This document shows positions 1 through 12,493 of a DNA stretch of 64,000 bases, piece by piece (position 1 is the stretch's first letter; each line of letters begins with the position of its first letter). Position numbers and translations under genes: made by a program. The stretch lies in contig NC_031502.1 in NCBI RefSeq assembly GCF_000237925.1, forward strand, positions 17,420,909 to 17,484,908, read 5' to 3'. This DNA is from Schistosoma mansoni (taxonomy: Eukaryota; Platyhelminthes; Trematoda; Strigeidida; Schistosomatidae). The notes under the pieces were generated by a model. That model saw only the letters and a program-made list of their open reading frames with translations. It was not told the origin of the DNA and did not search any database.

Positions 1-178
1 CTTTAGGTCAAGGGCTCGGGGTGTGGCCCCCTAAGAAAACCACTTGCTTCAGTCTGGGCACCTGGGCAGTATCACAGCCCTCACACAAATCGAATGAGAT
101 TTGTGAGGCGCATATTTATCTGGTGCTTCCTTGTACCAATGTTTATGTGTTTAAATAAATAAATAAATAAACACCGTT
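1..178 (+). repeat. 3' part of a short LINE-derived repeat, cut by the window edge
   Basis: The sequence GGGGTGTGGCCCCCTAAG, then a GTGAGGCGCATATTTATC block, then TTGTACCAATGTTTATGTG and an (AAAT)n tail matches the 3' half of the short repeats at 11961-12483 and 40417-40915. The tail lies at about 150-172, so the copy is on the + strand. The 5' part is outside the window. Confidence 0.8.
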
Positions 179-2279
179 ACCAGAATTTCGGAAATTCGAA
201 GGCTGAACTTTAGACCAACTGGTTGGGATTTGAGTGCCCTAGATCTATTACTTAGGTGATAAAATGAGGATATTAGCTTCGAAAATTTCCTAAATAAAAC
301 TTTTAGAAAACAGCTTTAGAAAGATAGGTAAATACCCATCAAATACCTGATGAGATAGACACCCAAATACCCAAATATCGTTTTGAAACTAATATCCCAC
401 CAAATAGGTTAGGCTCTCAGAAGTTTTTATGGCTTGATGGCGCTAATTTTCATCTTCATCTATTATGATAACACATCTTTCCATATAGGCATCCCGGTTG
501 TATTTATGAGGGGCAAAATCCAGACCTGATCATTTATCTGAGTTTATCTAGACAATGGTAATTCTCAACTAATAATCCAATAATAAACCGATATATAGTG
601 GAACTATGTACATAGTTTCGGTATACGATTGGAGTACAACTGTTGGAAATCGAAAACAAAAGCCCCTAAATATTTTATTATTAATGTACCGGTAGTAATA
701 TATGCAGCTAACGGGAGAAAACAGCCGAGTAATGTTCAATTAGGCAATGGATTTTGTTTATACGATTATGAGTTTGGGTCAGTTGTGTACGAAACACTTA
801 GGAATCATTGACTAGTAGTTTGAGGAACATAAATACACGTGAACTAATTGCCCATGATTCTCAGGATGATGGTTATCACTGCCTTGAAACTGTGAGCAAA
901 ATAACTCATAAGGAATCATCATAATCTGATTTTTGTGACTTTATAATAAAATATTAAAATTCAATTTGTATTTATTGTGGTTTTCTCCTTCTGCATTTTT
1001 GTTTAGTATTTTCATTACTTTTTTCTAAATGATTTTGTTAGGATATTAAAAACCATGACATTTGAACAGCTAAACTATTTAGTTAGGTTGCTTTCAACAA
1101 CCAGTGCAAAAGTATCTTTGTGATCATGAAACGGCAAACTGGACTGCCTGAGTCAAAGTTAAAAATTCATATTACTCAATACAGATCCTATATAGTGAAT
1201 CAAAACAATTGATAATTTAACCATTAGCTAAATGACCAGTAAGAGTTACACTTACTTCAACACTAAAATATGGTTAACTCGAGTTCTAACGAAATATTTA
1301 ATCTTACCATATAATTATATCTATAATCGCCACGAATAAAACGGTTGAATGGGGATATAGGTATAAGGTAAGAGGTTTATGAATTACTGCAACATATTTC
1401 ACTTTAGCGTGCATTGTTCAGTAAAGTGTGAGTAGCGATAACATGTTGCTAACGATGTTATAACAATAGTTAACAGATATTAACCTCGCATATATAGAAC
1501 AAGTAAATCCTGAAATTTTAATAGCCGGAGGAACCTATGGAGTACGCATTTTAACAATGCATAAAAGAGGAGAGCTACTATCACTACTTCATCCCATAGG
1601 CAGTGTTTTTGTCATTCCAGGAGAGAAGACAGGGAGTCAGTGTGACACCACAACCTATAAGGGTTGGTCAGATAATAAAATTCCTGTCTAGCAATCAAAA
1701 AAATTGGCTCTTTACCTATGCGTCACCTTGAGAAAACCTAAAATCTCAGCAATAAACCTCATAATTTTAAACCTCTAGTGATTGAAATAGAAAATATGAT
1801 ATCAAAAACATTGTCTTGAAAAGTTCCAGTACAAATGGTAGCATACATATAGATCTTTCTTCTTATTTAACTTACGCTGCAATAAAATAAAGTTTTGAAT
1901 CACCCAACGATAAAATTTGTTGTCAGATACATTAACTGTACAACGACTGTAATACAGGACTGTGGTATTAAGGGAGGATTTTCAGGTGTGAAGCGGTTTG
2001 AATGCAGCAGTGAAATAATCCCCAACTCTTGAGATCTTCGTATAGCAAAACCGGAAGACGAAAAAATCCAATCAATATAAATTATGAGGAAGAAGTAATG
2101 GTTAATTCGGACTCCTAGATACGTTCACGATTGGCAATAAGTATATACGCCCAAAGGGTCACCTACATGATTTAAATGTATATAGAAGTGGTTACTTGCT
2201 TTTGGACAACAGTTTTCTAGTAGAAATTCGTTACTTTTGGAACTAATATGTGATCAGAAATTTTTTGGAAAAAGTTATC
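179..2279. other. AT-rich stretch with no recognisable gene
   Basis: Only short unrelated open frames are present, for example one of 60 codons at 629-811 that resembles nothing I know. No RNA gene, splice-supported exon or repeat family was recognised. Confidence 0.5.
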
Positions 2280-4653
2280 AAGACAAGATCATCTATATCC
2301 GCTGCAAGAAAGCCTCTTAGGGTTCTACTTATCGATAGTGAAGATAAAAATATATTTCAGGAACAACTAGAAAAATAGTTAGGCAGCCATGTAAGTTGTG
2401 TCCACCCCGAGGCAGCTGAGGAAACAGCAGTGATATCTGCTAGTACGGTAAACCATAAGGTTAGGGAGAAACACTGGGTCTCAGCAGCATCTACTGCACT
2501 GGTAGATGTTCGAAAACTCATCCCATCTGGCTCTAAACAAAGCGAAGAGCGGAGTCAACTTAAGCCTAGGCCAACACAAAGCCTACGCAATGATCGCGAA
2601 TAATGGTGGGTAGCGAAAGCAAGAAAGATGGAAAAGGCAGTGGCAATAGGCAACAGCAGACAGCTGTTCAGACTTGTTAAGGAAACCGGTATTAGAAACC
2701 CAACTGTCAGCGAAACTATCTCGGAAAAAGATGGACATATTGTTCGTTCTCAATCCAGGAGATTGGATCGATGGGCAGAACACTTTAGGGATCAGTTCAA
2801 CTGGCCTTCAGCCACACTTCGGTTTCCCACAATCCCCAGTCGACCTGAATGGCAAGTTAATGTAAGTCCTCCAACTCTTTACGAGGTTGAAAAAGCTATA
2901 AGAAATCTGAAGCGAGGGAGAGCAGCAGGTCCTGACAGGTTTACTCCTGAGATTTTTAAGGATGGCGGTCCGGTACTAGCAGCGAGATTGGCTGAGGTCT
3001 TAGGTAGAATCTGGGAGCTAGACGTAATTCCATCTGACTGGTCCCAGTCACTGGTTGTGCCAGTCTATAAGAAAGGAAAAAAGTCCTCTTATGACAGTCA
3101 AAGAGGAATCACTTTGACTAATATAGTGTCTAAAATATTAGCTTCAATAATACTTCGACGTCTAACCAAAGCTCGTGAAGAGCAGACTAGAAAAAACCAA
3201 GCTGGTTTTTTTTAACCTGGACGTGGTTACATAGACCAGATATTCACTCTACGTCAGATCCTAGAACATAGACACACATTGAGATGCCCCACAATCGTAG
3301 TATTTCTCGACCTTAAGGCGGCATTTGACTCCGGTGATCGTGAGGTTCTATGACAGTGTTCGTCGCTGAAAGGAGTACCAAAGAAGTGTATTAACCTTAT
3401 AAAGGCTCTTTACTCGAACACAACTGGTCGAGTGAGAGCTTATAGCAAACTGTCATCAGAATTGATTACCTCAAGTGGTGCTCGTCAGGGCTGTCCACTC
3501 TCGCCATTCTTGTTTAACTTTATAGTAGATGTGCTTTTAGAAATAACACCTTCCTCATCCAAATTCAAAGGGGCTGAACTTCTACCAGGAGACTCACTTG
3601 TTGACTTAGAATACGCCAATGACAAAGTTCTATTTGGTGAAGACGCTGACAAAATACAGTCTTCTGGCCACTATAAGCAACAACGCAGACATGTTCAGGA
3701 TGCGATTCTCCCCCTCGAAATGCAAAATGATACTTCAAGATTGCATTGTATGGACACTCGAACTAATGATAGGGAGTGAAGTAGTTGAGTGTGTTGACCG
3801 CTTCACTTATCTTGGGAGTCTCATCAGCCCTTGTGGTCTGGTGTGTGACGAAATCTCAACACGGATACAGAAGGCTCATCTAGATTTTACGAACTTGCGT
3901 CATTTATGGCGCAGGCGAGATATCCGTCTAGCAACAAAAGGACGGGATTACTGCTCAGCAGTTCGTTCCGTCCAGTAAGAGTAGAGGATATTCATAGGCT
4001 ACTAGTTTTCGATCATAGGTGTCTTCGAAGCATTGCTCGTATATCCTGGGACCATCGAATAAGTAGTGCAGTCGTTAGGAAACTGTTACTAGGTAAGGAT
4101 GGCGAATTGATTGATGAAGTAGTGAAACTTCATCAGTTGAGATGGCTGGGACACGTGTTACGTATGCCCAACCACCGACTACCCCGACGTGCAATGTTTT
4201 ATGGTGTAGGAGTAGGTTGGAAGAAAGCTAGGGTCGGCCAGACCAAAACGTCGCACAAATCCTTGAGGTCAATGACAAGTGGACTAAGCCGTGTTGGTAG
4301 GTGTAGACTACCTGGTTGGGATCCGCGAGATGATAGCAACCGATGGTTAGAGACCTTGAATGACATGGCTCAAAATCGTTTGCAATGGCGAAGGTGCATC
4401 CACTCCTTGTGTTCTCTCAAATTCTAATCTTCTGAATTCTTCATGCCCCTATCTTTTTTCTCTTTCCAAATTTATTTCACTGGATTATACTCCTTGAATA
4501 ACATCTTCAAACCCTAATCTTTCGGATTACTGTTTATACTCTTACTACTTCTACCACAATGGGATTTTAATCGACAACTGTTTCTCTGTGGTAATGTGGT
4601 ATGGCAACTCGAACTGATGTAGTAACGTAAGAAGTTCTACGCTGTGACTGACT
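2280..4653 (+). mobile_element. Decayed RTE-like LINE (older family), linker, reverse transcriptase and 3' end
   Basis: A non-LTR retrotransposon lacking its endonuclease. From about 2628 the frame carries the pre-RT linker (RQLFRLVKETG, RRLDRWAEHF) and RT block KRGRAAGPDRFTPEIFKDGG. The IPSDWSQSLVVPVYKKG block, the ARQGCPLSPFLFNF palm and the FTYLGSLISP and HVLRMPNHRLPRRAM C-terminal blocks follow, ending near 4427 with QWRRCIHSLCSLKF. The copy is broken by a stop after QAGFF at about 3213, another stop near 3352 and frame changes near 3650 and 3960. The catalytic YADD box reads YAND (about 3610-3621). The 3' UTR runs to about 4653 and ends in a GTGACTGACTGAC motif also seen at the end of the copy near 32790. 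The clade is inferred from an APE-type endonuclease with no visible ORF1 in related copies here. Confidence 0.88.
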
Positions 4654-4674
4654 GACAGTCGGTCAGCTACAACG
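4634..4674. repeat. Imperfect palindrome at the junction of two LINE 3' ends
   Basis: CTGACTGAC (4645-4653) faces GTCGGTCAG (4655-4663) across one base with one mismatch, and weaker symmetry (CTACG..., ...CGTAG) extends outward. It is where the + LINE on the left and the - LINE on the right meet tail to tail. Confidence 0.75.
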
Positions 4675-6405
4675 TAGGACCAGGCATGTATATGCATCGG
4701 TCAAAGTTACCACACCTCATTAGCACAACAAGATGAACACCAAATTCATAGAAGTAGTTACTGCAATGGTAGTAATATGTAAAAGAAAGATTATCTATAG
4801 GGATATAATACAATAAGAAAGATATGAGGCAAATTTAATCTCACCGTTTAAGGGCAGACAAAGTGTATACATCTGCACCATTGTGATTGATTATGAGCCA
4901 TATCACTCAGTCTCCAACCATTGGTTACGATAGTCACGCGGACCCCAACCAGGTAGTCTGCATCTGCCAACATGGCTCAGGCTAGAAGTTAGTAACTTCA
5001 AGCACTGATGCCACGTTTTGGTTTGGCCGCCCCTAACTCTCTTCCAACCATCACCAATACTAGTCAGCATAGCGCTTCGTGGTAATCGGTGTTCAGGCAT
5101 ACGTAACACGTGGCCAAACCATTTCAGTAGATGAAGATTCATGACCTCATCAACTGATTTACCATCATTCCCTTATGCCCTGCGTCTAACCTCACTATTA
5201 CTTACCCGGTGATCCTAGAAGATGAGAACAATATGTCTAAGATATGTGATTAAATACTAGTAGACTACGAATATCTTCTACACTTAATGGAAGGAGGAAG
5301 ATTCCCGAAAAATCAGACGACAAGAAGGTTATTTCCAGCGGTAGGTATGTGATGAAATTCAACAAAAATGAAGATAATAGGACTATGTCATATGCGTATT
5401 CTAAGTCGATAAGTGGACCTCCTGGCTGGAGATCAATTCCTGAAAATTCAGTCGACGAGAGTGCTATTTCTAGTAATAGATCTATAATGAAGTTAAACAA
5501 AAATGGGGATAGTGGACAGACTTATCGGACACCACGTGAGGTTGTAAAATTACATGACAGTTCATAAGCTCTGACATGACTGGTAGTGTTCAAATAAAGA
5601 GCCTTCACAAGGTTTATGTACTTCTGAGGTACACCTTTCGATGACACACTGCCACAGAACCTCTCGGTCTACAGAGTCAAATGCTGCTTTTAAGTCAAGA
5701 AAAACTATCATTGTCGGACGCCGATAAGCATGACTGTGTTCCAACACCTGACGAATAGTGAATATATGGTCGATACAGCCACGACCAGGTCTGAAGCCAG
5801 CCTGATTTTCTCATGTTTGCAGTTCACGAGTCTTTGTTAGGCACCCGATAATTATCGAGACTAGCAGTTTAGATGCTATATTATTCAAACTAATCCCTCT
5901 ATGATTATCACAAAATGACTTTGACCCCTTCTTATATATTGGGACGACCAGTGATTGCAACCAGTCAGATGGGATTACGTCTAACTCCCACATTTTAGCT
6001 AAAATATTAGTCAATCAAATCGCTAAAATTGGACCACCATATTTAAAGACCTCTGGAGTTAATCCATCTGAACCAGATGCTCTTCCTCATTTCAGATAAG
6101 CTACAGCCTTTTGAACTTCAGCTCGAGTCGGGGGACCTACTTCAATGTTCCATTCAGGCTGTTTGGGAATGGTGTGCAGTTGCAGAGTAGCTGAAGGCCA
6201 GCTGAACAGCTCCCTACAGTGCACGCCCATCGTTCTAAACGTCTGGACTGAGAGCAGATAAGAGTGTCGTGTTTTTCCGAGATTGTTTCGCTTACACTTG
6301 ACTTCTTAATTCCAGTTTCTTTTATTAATCTGAAAAGCTGTCTGGTGTTGCCTACAGTCTCTGCCTTTTCCATCCCTTTCGCTGTTGTCGCTCACCACTG
6401 CTCAT
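4654..6405 (-). mobile_element. Decayed RTE-like LINE, inverted relative to its neighbour
   Basis: This copy is of the same family as the element on its left and reads the other way. On the - strand the order is: linker (MEKAETVGNTRQLFRL, 6373 downward), RT thumb/palm blocks (WELDVIPSDWLQSLVVPIYKKG, 6014-5811), a VFLDLKAAFDSVDREVLWQC block (about 5747-5640), a rearranged palm with LEYAYD in place of YADD (about 5400), and the C-terminal WFGHVLRMPEHRLPRSAM block (5142-4903). Stops and small deletions interrupt it throughout, and the endonuclease is absent. Its 3' UTR converges on the 3' UTR of the left copy at about 4654. Confidence 0.87.
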
Positions 6406-8232
6406 GACCAAAATCAGTGGTGGGCAATTAAACAAACTTCTACAAACCACCTAACCGAATATCGAGACGTTATCTACGGAAATAACCAAGAAGCTTCGTA
6501 ATGAGGTGTTGTAACGAATTTATAATGTCTACATGAACATGGATGATAATTGCAATGCTTTTTCGCAACATTAATATTTCTGCTCACCTTTGTCCACTAT
6601 GTGATTTTTTGTCTAGTGAACGTTTATCATAAGCCCATTCTAATTTACTATAAGTTTACTTCGAAAATACAGATACAAGAAGACTTTAGGTTAGTTACTA
6701 CGAATATATATATATACGTAGAAATTCTGTTTTTTATACTATTCTTTGTAACTATCTTTTTTATCACTTTTAATTGGATAGAACATCCGACTTGTATTCA
6801 AGTCCTGGGAACCTAAAGCTAAGTTGAAATATTGTAGTCTTTCCCCTACATTCTTCTCACGTTTGCCCATATTTCACCAAAGTTTTCTGATTATGCAGCC
6901 TCAGTGAGATGCTTCGCATTCATAACCATTGAGCAATTAGTCTCTTTTGACTTAACTAAGCTTAATGGAAATAGAAAACAAAAAAATGTCGTCCAGTGAT
7001 TTTATCCAACTTTAGTAATTAATAACACGAGCTAAGTTTTAAAACGATATGGTGTTTCTACGCATCAGTATAAACCTGTCGCAGGTATCCTTCTGCTATG
7101 ATTACCTACAAATTTGTGACAATTGTCACGTCAGGTATTCATGCAGCTGATATTTGCGTTCGCGCTGAACTGTCTGTTATTTTGCATAAGCCTGTGGGTT
7201 CACGGTGCAGGGATAGTTCCAATCGTACTATAAAAATAAGTATAAATTAAGGATACTATATTCATAGGTCGCTTCAAATTGTTAAATGATAACGTCATAA
7301 CGATGAAAAAAGTGACTGGAACTTATAAGTCTGGGTTCCCCAGTGACTTCATAATGAAAATGTACTCTATAACTATGACAGTAACTCACAGCCACAAAGA
7401 CGATAGTAGGTCGTCAGGTTTAAAAAAAACACCAGAATGACCATGAGAGACCTTAAGATTACCAAATAGGCAGCAAATCACTGAAACAACTACTATCAAT
7501 TACATATACTGTGTCGAAAAGTTAGAATTAAACAATCCCTTTTTCTTTAATTTAGGTCCTGTAGTAAAATGGTTATCCTGTGTTTAGCGACGATTCTGGT
7601 GTGTCGCTAATCCAATATCCAATATTTTGTCGTGAGCCTTTATTGACAGATTGATTTCTTTCGGCTCATTACTTATGGTTTCGGTACGGTTCCAAATCCA
7701 TAACCATGTTCAATAAGTGGTAGCCTTACCACTAGACTGCACTGACTCTAGTAGGCTGGGTAGTTATTTGTGGATTTTTATGTCTCGAAATTCGAGTGCA
7801 TTTGTCACAGAGCAGTGAGCTTTTCAGACACTAGCAGAAACCATATCACTAGGAATGGGTCTGCTTAGTTGAAAGTTGAACGATATAAAGTGATTACTCC
7901 ATTGCTAAGGGAAGACAACAGTTTCAAGAAATAAATCAGTAAGTTAATTGGCTATACAAACAGTGGAAGAAGGCCGGATAGAAAAAACAAGAGCAGAAAC
8001 GGGGAAGATAATTGACAAAATAGAAATCAGTTACTCATATGAGTCAAGGAAAACCGTGGCAAATTACGAGACATACATCAGATACAGGTGTTCGAAGCGA
8101 GAGATAGTAATTCATAAATCCTTCCACTAAGAAAGATGAAGTCATTTGGGCTAGGAATGGATTCCAAGTGAGAGCAATTATTGGTCAGTAAAGTTCCATC
8201 GTCTTCCATTTCTTGCACACTTATGAGAAACA
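6406..8232. other. Unassigned intergenic sequence
   Basis: No conserved coding block, splice-supported exon or known repeat was recognised. A (TA)5-6 run lies near 6708. The longest frames (6550-6816, 7948-8130) have low-complexity composition and no recognisable motif. Confidence 0.45.
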
Positions 8233-9312
8233 TTCCATTGTGTAAATACGGTATTCTATGTGGAAATCATACAGTTTGTTCGGTGGGATGAATCAGAACT
8301 AAATTGTAAAGTAAATTTCCTCTCGTTGCTGTGACCTGATTATATCACACCTTTGATTTGAAATCTTAGTATTACTGCAGTACTTATTGCATATCACTCA
8401 TTTTAATTTATTTTCTCTATTAAATCACACTGTTTCAAGCCCAAATGTATTCTCACTCCCAGCCACAGTTTTAATTTCCACCTAACATTGTTATTCCTCT
8501 TTTAAGTAGTCTTTCTCTAAATCTGCCACACTAAAATGCACATTAAGGACTTATTATTTGTTTTTAGTTACTGTGTTTTCGTATACTAAAAAACTGAACT
8601 TCAATGTATTACTTTTTCTCTAACTGTACGGAACATGTTGAGGATAGATTGTATTCTCCATGAAATTTTACATTTCTCTTTCGGGTAGTATGATTAAGCT
8701 GTATTGATAATTGATAACACGACCTTATCATAGTGGTATGTTATCAGCTTGCTCTCATCATTGTCAAGTTTACAGAATAGTCAGCATTTGAATTATTGAG
8801 ATAGTGAAAATTTGCAGCTCAAGCGAACAATTTTCGCAGTTTCTCTGAGCTGGATTCAGCCGAGAAACGAAACAATCAAAAATCAAATTACTAACTTTCA
8901 TAGTACTCAAAGATTTTTCGTACATAAATAATATGTCAATATGATTGGAACAAATAAGGTGTTAGTGCTTTTTAGTAACCAGTAATGTAATCATAAAAAG
9001 TACATTTTGAATAACATTTGACAATCCCACTTTATTTTGCATTACTTGCATTAGGTAAGGAAAACATATTATCCTCAGTTCTGACTTCTGTCTGTCTCCG
9101 TTTAATAAGCTTAGGTGTTTTAACTGTTTCAACTCGTCGCTAAGTACTAGAATATCACTTATCCTGAAACTCCTTACTTAACGTTCTATCTGATGATTAA
9201 TTGAGATGTAAGGGTATGTGTAGGTATAACTTAAAAATAAAGGTAGATAACACTCTCGTTCATAGATCAATGGAGGCTGTCCACAATCCGCTATCGGTTT
9301 AAAGAAGTGGTT

Positions 9313-9376
9313 ATTTATTTATTTATACACATAAATATTGGTAGAAGGGGGCACCAGATATATATGCGCCACACAA
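9313..9376 (-). repeat. LINE 3' tail fragment
   Basis: TTATTTATTTATTTA followed by ACACATAAATATTGGTA and GGCACCAGATATATATGCG is the antisense of the shared 3' tail of the young LINE and its short derivatives. Only the last 60 or so bases are present, as in a severely 5'-truncated insertion. The equivalent in the other block is at about 44698-44761. Confidence 0.75.
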
Positions 9377-9410
9377 TAAATGGAATGTTGCTGCCAGGAT
9401 TCCATTTATT
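9375..9410. repeat. Perfect 12-bp inverted repeat (hairpin)
   Basis: AATAAATGGAAT (9375-9386) and ATTCCATTTATT (9399-9410) are exact reverse complements around a 12-base spacer. It abuts the LINE tail fragment. The other block has the same arms at 44760-44771 and 44784-44795 with one change in the spacer. Confidence 0.85.
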
Positions 9411-10336
9411 ACTGGTTGAAACCTAGAACTCACAGAATATGGTGATGTGGAAATTAACGTTCTCATTGAATGTATATCAGATGAAATATAGTAATAATTT
9501 TATTGTGTCCGCTTCATCAAATATATTTCAACTAATTATGTACTAAAATCATGTGGTTGTATATATGAATGTTCTTTCCCGGAAATGGCATAAGACCCAT
9601 TACATTCGATAATCATCTACCATATATACTGATCGTTTTCTGTTTAGTATAGACTCCGACCTAAAACAATCGTATAATTAACATGGCTTGGCTTTCAGTT
9701 TCATAACAGAACATTACCGCATTTCATAATTTACTAGTGAATTCAAGTTACTAAGTTAAGTCCTTAATATAGATGATTAAGGTATCATGGGATATTGAAA
9801 GCCTAACGGTTCCTAGCTATTCTGAAATGTTTTGACTCATAGGGTAGTCCAGAAACGTTTAGAAATCAAGCTTATTATTAGTTTGAAGTTAAACTGTTTA
9901 CTCGCTTGACTTAAAACCTTGAGCAACACTTCAGTTGAATTCGAAATCCAGCGGTATATTGACGTTTATGTACACAAATCTCTTGAAAACAAAAACTAGT
10001 TATTTCAATTGATAGTTGTTCCATTTTTATGGGAGGAAACTTTGTTCAACCTGTCATATTCACACTGATAATAGTAGTTTCCAGTCTGATAACCATGTCG
10101 TAGTTAAAACTCAGAGGAAAACAAGCACACTTAATGATTGTACAAAGAAAAGCAGTTGAAGAGGTGATCAGAACTAATGGTTGTAACCGGATGGCTTGCC
10201 TCTCTATCAAAATTATTTTTAGATGAACAGGGTCTTATTGAAACAGTATGTCAATAATTCATAAAATTCCATCGATATTTAGCCCCATTACAAACTTAGT
10301 TTTTCTTCTAAGGATTGTTATACTCTGCTATTTTAG

Positions 10337-11116
10337 AATGTTTTGGTGTGAACGGCTGGTCATGAAAGCTCGTAATTGGTTTACAAGAACGGTGAAACTA
10401 GAACCAGATCTTGGCGATGCATGGGCTTACTTTTACAAATTTGAATTACAACACGGGACGGAAGTGAGTTCATAAAGTATTTTTACATTTCATTGGTACT
10501 GTCTTATAATTAAACTTACATAAACAATAAAATGGATTAAATGCTTAGTAATTGAAATACTCAGCTTTAAGAATTAAGTTTTAGGTTGAAATCCTACATC
10601 ATCTTCCTCCTGATAGTATCACGATACCTCAGGCAAAAGGTATAACTCAAAGCTGAGTAGATAAATTTGGACTGTGTTAGAATTACACTACACTTAATTA
10701 GTTTTTGATTTCGTGTTTACAAACAGATTGGCACTAATCATGTCAACTTGTGTATTTGTCGCAAGATATCAAAACGACTGATAAGCTTAAAGGCTAAATT
10801 ATACATCGATGCATTAACTTTTTCTGTCAGTCAACATGATAAGTTCAGCCTGAACGCCAAGTATAGCCTACAGTATAGGATTTGATTATGTACACAATTA
10901 ATGTTTCGTAGTTGACACAGTAACAATAACTTCAGGATTTTATCTTAATTTCATTTTATTTAGGATCAACAGAAAGAAGTATACCGACGTTGTGTTACTG
11001 CCGAACCTCATCATGGTGAAGTATGGTGCCAAATCAGTAAAGATCCTAAAAACTGGCGATTAAAAACAAAAGATTTATTAAAAATCGCAGCAGAAACAAT
11101 TGTTTTACCAAATTGA
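10337..11116 (+). pseudogene. Orphan second copy of PRPF6 exons 12 and 13
   Basis: Exon 12 (10337-10463) and exon 13 (10964-11116, ending in TGA) are base-identical in coding sequence to 45722-45848 and 46332-46484, with the same splice sites. They encode the last 93 residues of Prp6 ([41 protein letters not shown]). No exon 1-11 lies upstream here, and the block begins in the middle of intron 11, so on its own this copy cannot make Prp6. The 217 bp at 10544-10760 fill the stretch replaced by N at 45929-46128. An AATAAA signal is at 11280-11285. It may be a real partial duplicate or an assembly duplicate; it is not decayed. Confidence 0.85.
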
Positions 11117-11702
11117 ATTTATGTGCTTCGCTCCTATATTTGTATAATTCTCGCAAACAGAAGAAAACTGCAGCGTATGTTGTGTATTGTAAAAGTCAAT
11201 AATTATTACCAGCCAACTTTTGGCATTCATTACGCGTAAAGGACAACTCATTTTTCGTTTTACACATCGTGTTTGGTTTAATAAAAAGCTAAAGATTTAT
11301 TTAATTTCTTCTACTTAATCGAACATACATAGTTTTATAATTGTTTTCAGTGATGTCAGTCAGAAATGCATTGGAGGCAGTTTCTTCACTCCACTTGTTT
11401 TACTTCCCAGACCATATTTAGAATTAAATGTTCGATTTCTGCGTAAAGAGAAATTAATTGTCAACGGTTAATTAGATGTGTTTCAAAACGTTACGAAATC
11501 ACAATGCAACTGAATTCCGATTACACAAAATATATTATTGTGTGCAAAATAACTTGTAATCATACATAAATATGGCTAGATAGTTGCGATACTTGACTTC
11601 CACTCACTGTTTTGCACGTTCTAACACTTTACATAACCTTTTATTGGATGACGAAATGGCAGTATCATATTCGTAAGCACAGTTTCGGCTTGCCAATCCA
11701 CT

Positions 11703-11728
11703 ATATATATATATATATATATATATAT
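11703..11728. repeat. (AT)13 microsatellite
   Basis: An uninterrupted AT run. The duplicated block carries one of the same length at 47071-47096. Confidence 0.9.
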
Positions 11729-11960
11729 GGTTGCAGTTTTATTCTATGTGGTGGTTAACAGTTACATATATAACCCAACCTAGTCGATGAGGGTTGACCG
11801 CATCGCATATCTATTCTTAATAAACATTCCAAATTATCCGATTTCCACCAGCTCATCAGGTGTATCTCATTTGAACGATGTCATAAAAGTCAAGGTTGTG
11901 TAACGAGGGCATACGTTATTGGTACTGCTCCATCCGGTGATTAATGCTGTTTTCATTTAT

Positions 11961-12483
11961 TTATTTATTTATTTAAACACATAAATATTGGTACAAGGAA
12001 GCACCAGATAAATATGCGCCACACAAACCTCATTTGATTTGTGTGAGGGTTGTGATACTGCCCAGGTGCCCAAACTGAAGCAGGTGGTTTTATTAGGGGG
12101 CCACACCACGAGCCTTTGACCTAAAGGTCTAGTCCACAAGGCAGTGGAGCATCGTGAGGAGATGCAGTCCCATGGTAGCCGGTGACCAACAATTAGTTCA
12201 TACGCCATTTGTTCCCTCAGGATACTGGAACCCATGTGCACCATTGGTTTGGAATCAGGGTTTTCCAACTCCCCTAGGTGGACTTTCCGTGTCCACCAAC
12301 CCGGTCAAAGTGCCGGGCATTCGCTTTTCGTCCTCTCACTTTCGTGAACAACACCCACGCTACGAGAAGGCAGTGAGTAGGACTTCCCTGACAGAGGCTA
12401 TATATTCGCGTGGCCATGTGAGAGCATTTGAAGAGGGAGAGCGGACTCTCCCCACTCTCGACCGTACCAGGGCATTTGGAGGC
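11961..12483 (-). mobile_element. Short non-autonomous LINE-derived repeat, apparently complete
   Basis: On the - strand it opens with CCTCCAAATGCCCTGGTACG. It runs through about 450 bp that match the 5' UTR of the LINE at 25423-29341, and ends in that LINE's tail (GCGCATATTTATCTGGTGC, TTGTACCAATATTTATG, then AAATAAAT repeats). TTTCATTTAT flanks both sides (11951-11960 and 12484-12493), which fits a 10-bp target-site duplication, although the T-rich tail makes the left edge slightly ambiguous. It has no coding capacity; the open frames inside are fortuitous and recur with every copy. Confidence 0.85.
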
Positions 12484-12493
12484 TTTCATTTAT

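Larger units (their letters stand above)
8233..11866 (+). repeat. Upstream copy of a 3.6-kb duplicated block carrying the PRPF6 3' end
   Basis: The block matches 43618-47236 almost base for base in the same orientation, with only a handful of single-base differences and one 2-bp indel (CCACCAGC here, CCACACCAGC there). It starts inside what is intron 11 of the real gene and ends where the other copy runs into a 200-N gap. Such identity means either a very recent segmental duplication or a duplicated haplotype left in the assembly. The sequence cannot decide between these. Confidence 0.95.

Noticed and set aside
7688-7699. GGTTCCAAATCC, resembling a Pol III B box or tRNA T-arm
   Set aside because: One base too long for the B-box consensus, no cloverleaf could be drawn around it and no A box at the right distance.
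10248-10475. 75-codon frame beginning before PRPF6 exon 12 (also 45633-45860)
   Set aside because: The part before the TATTTTAG acceptor is intron; only 10337-10463 (45722-45848) is coding.
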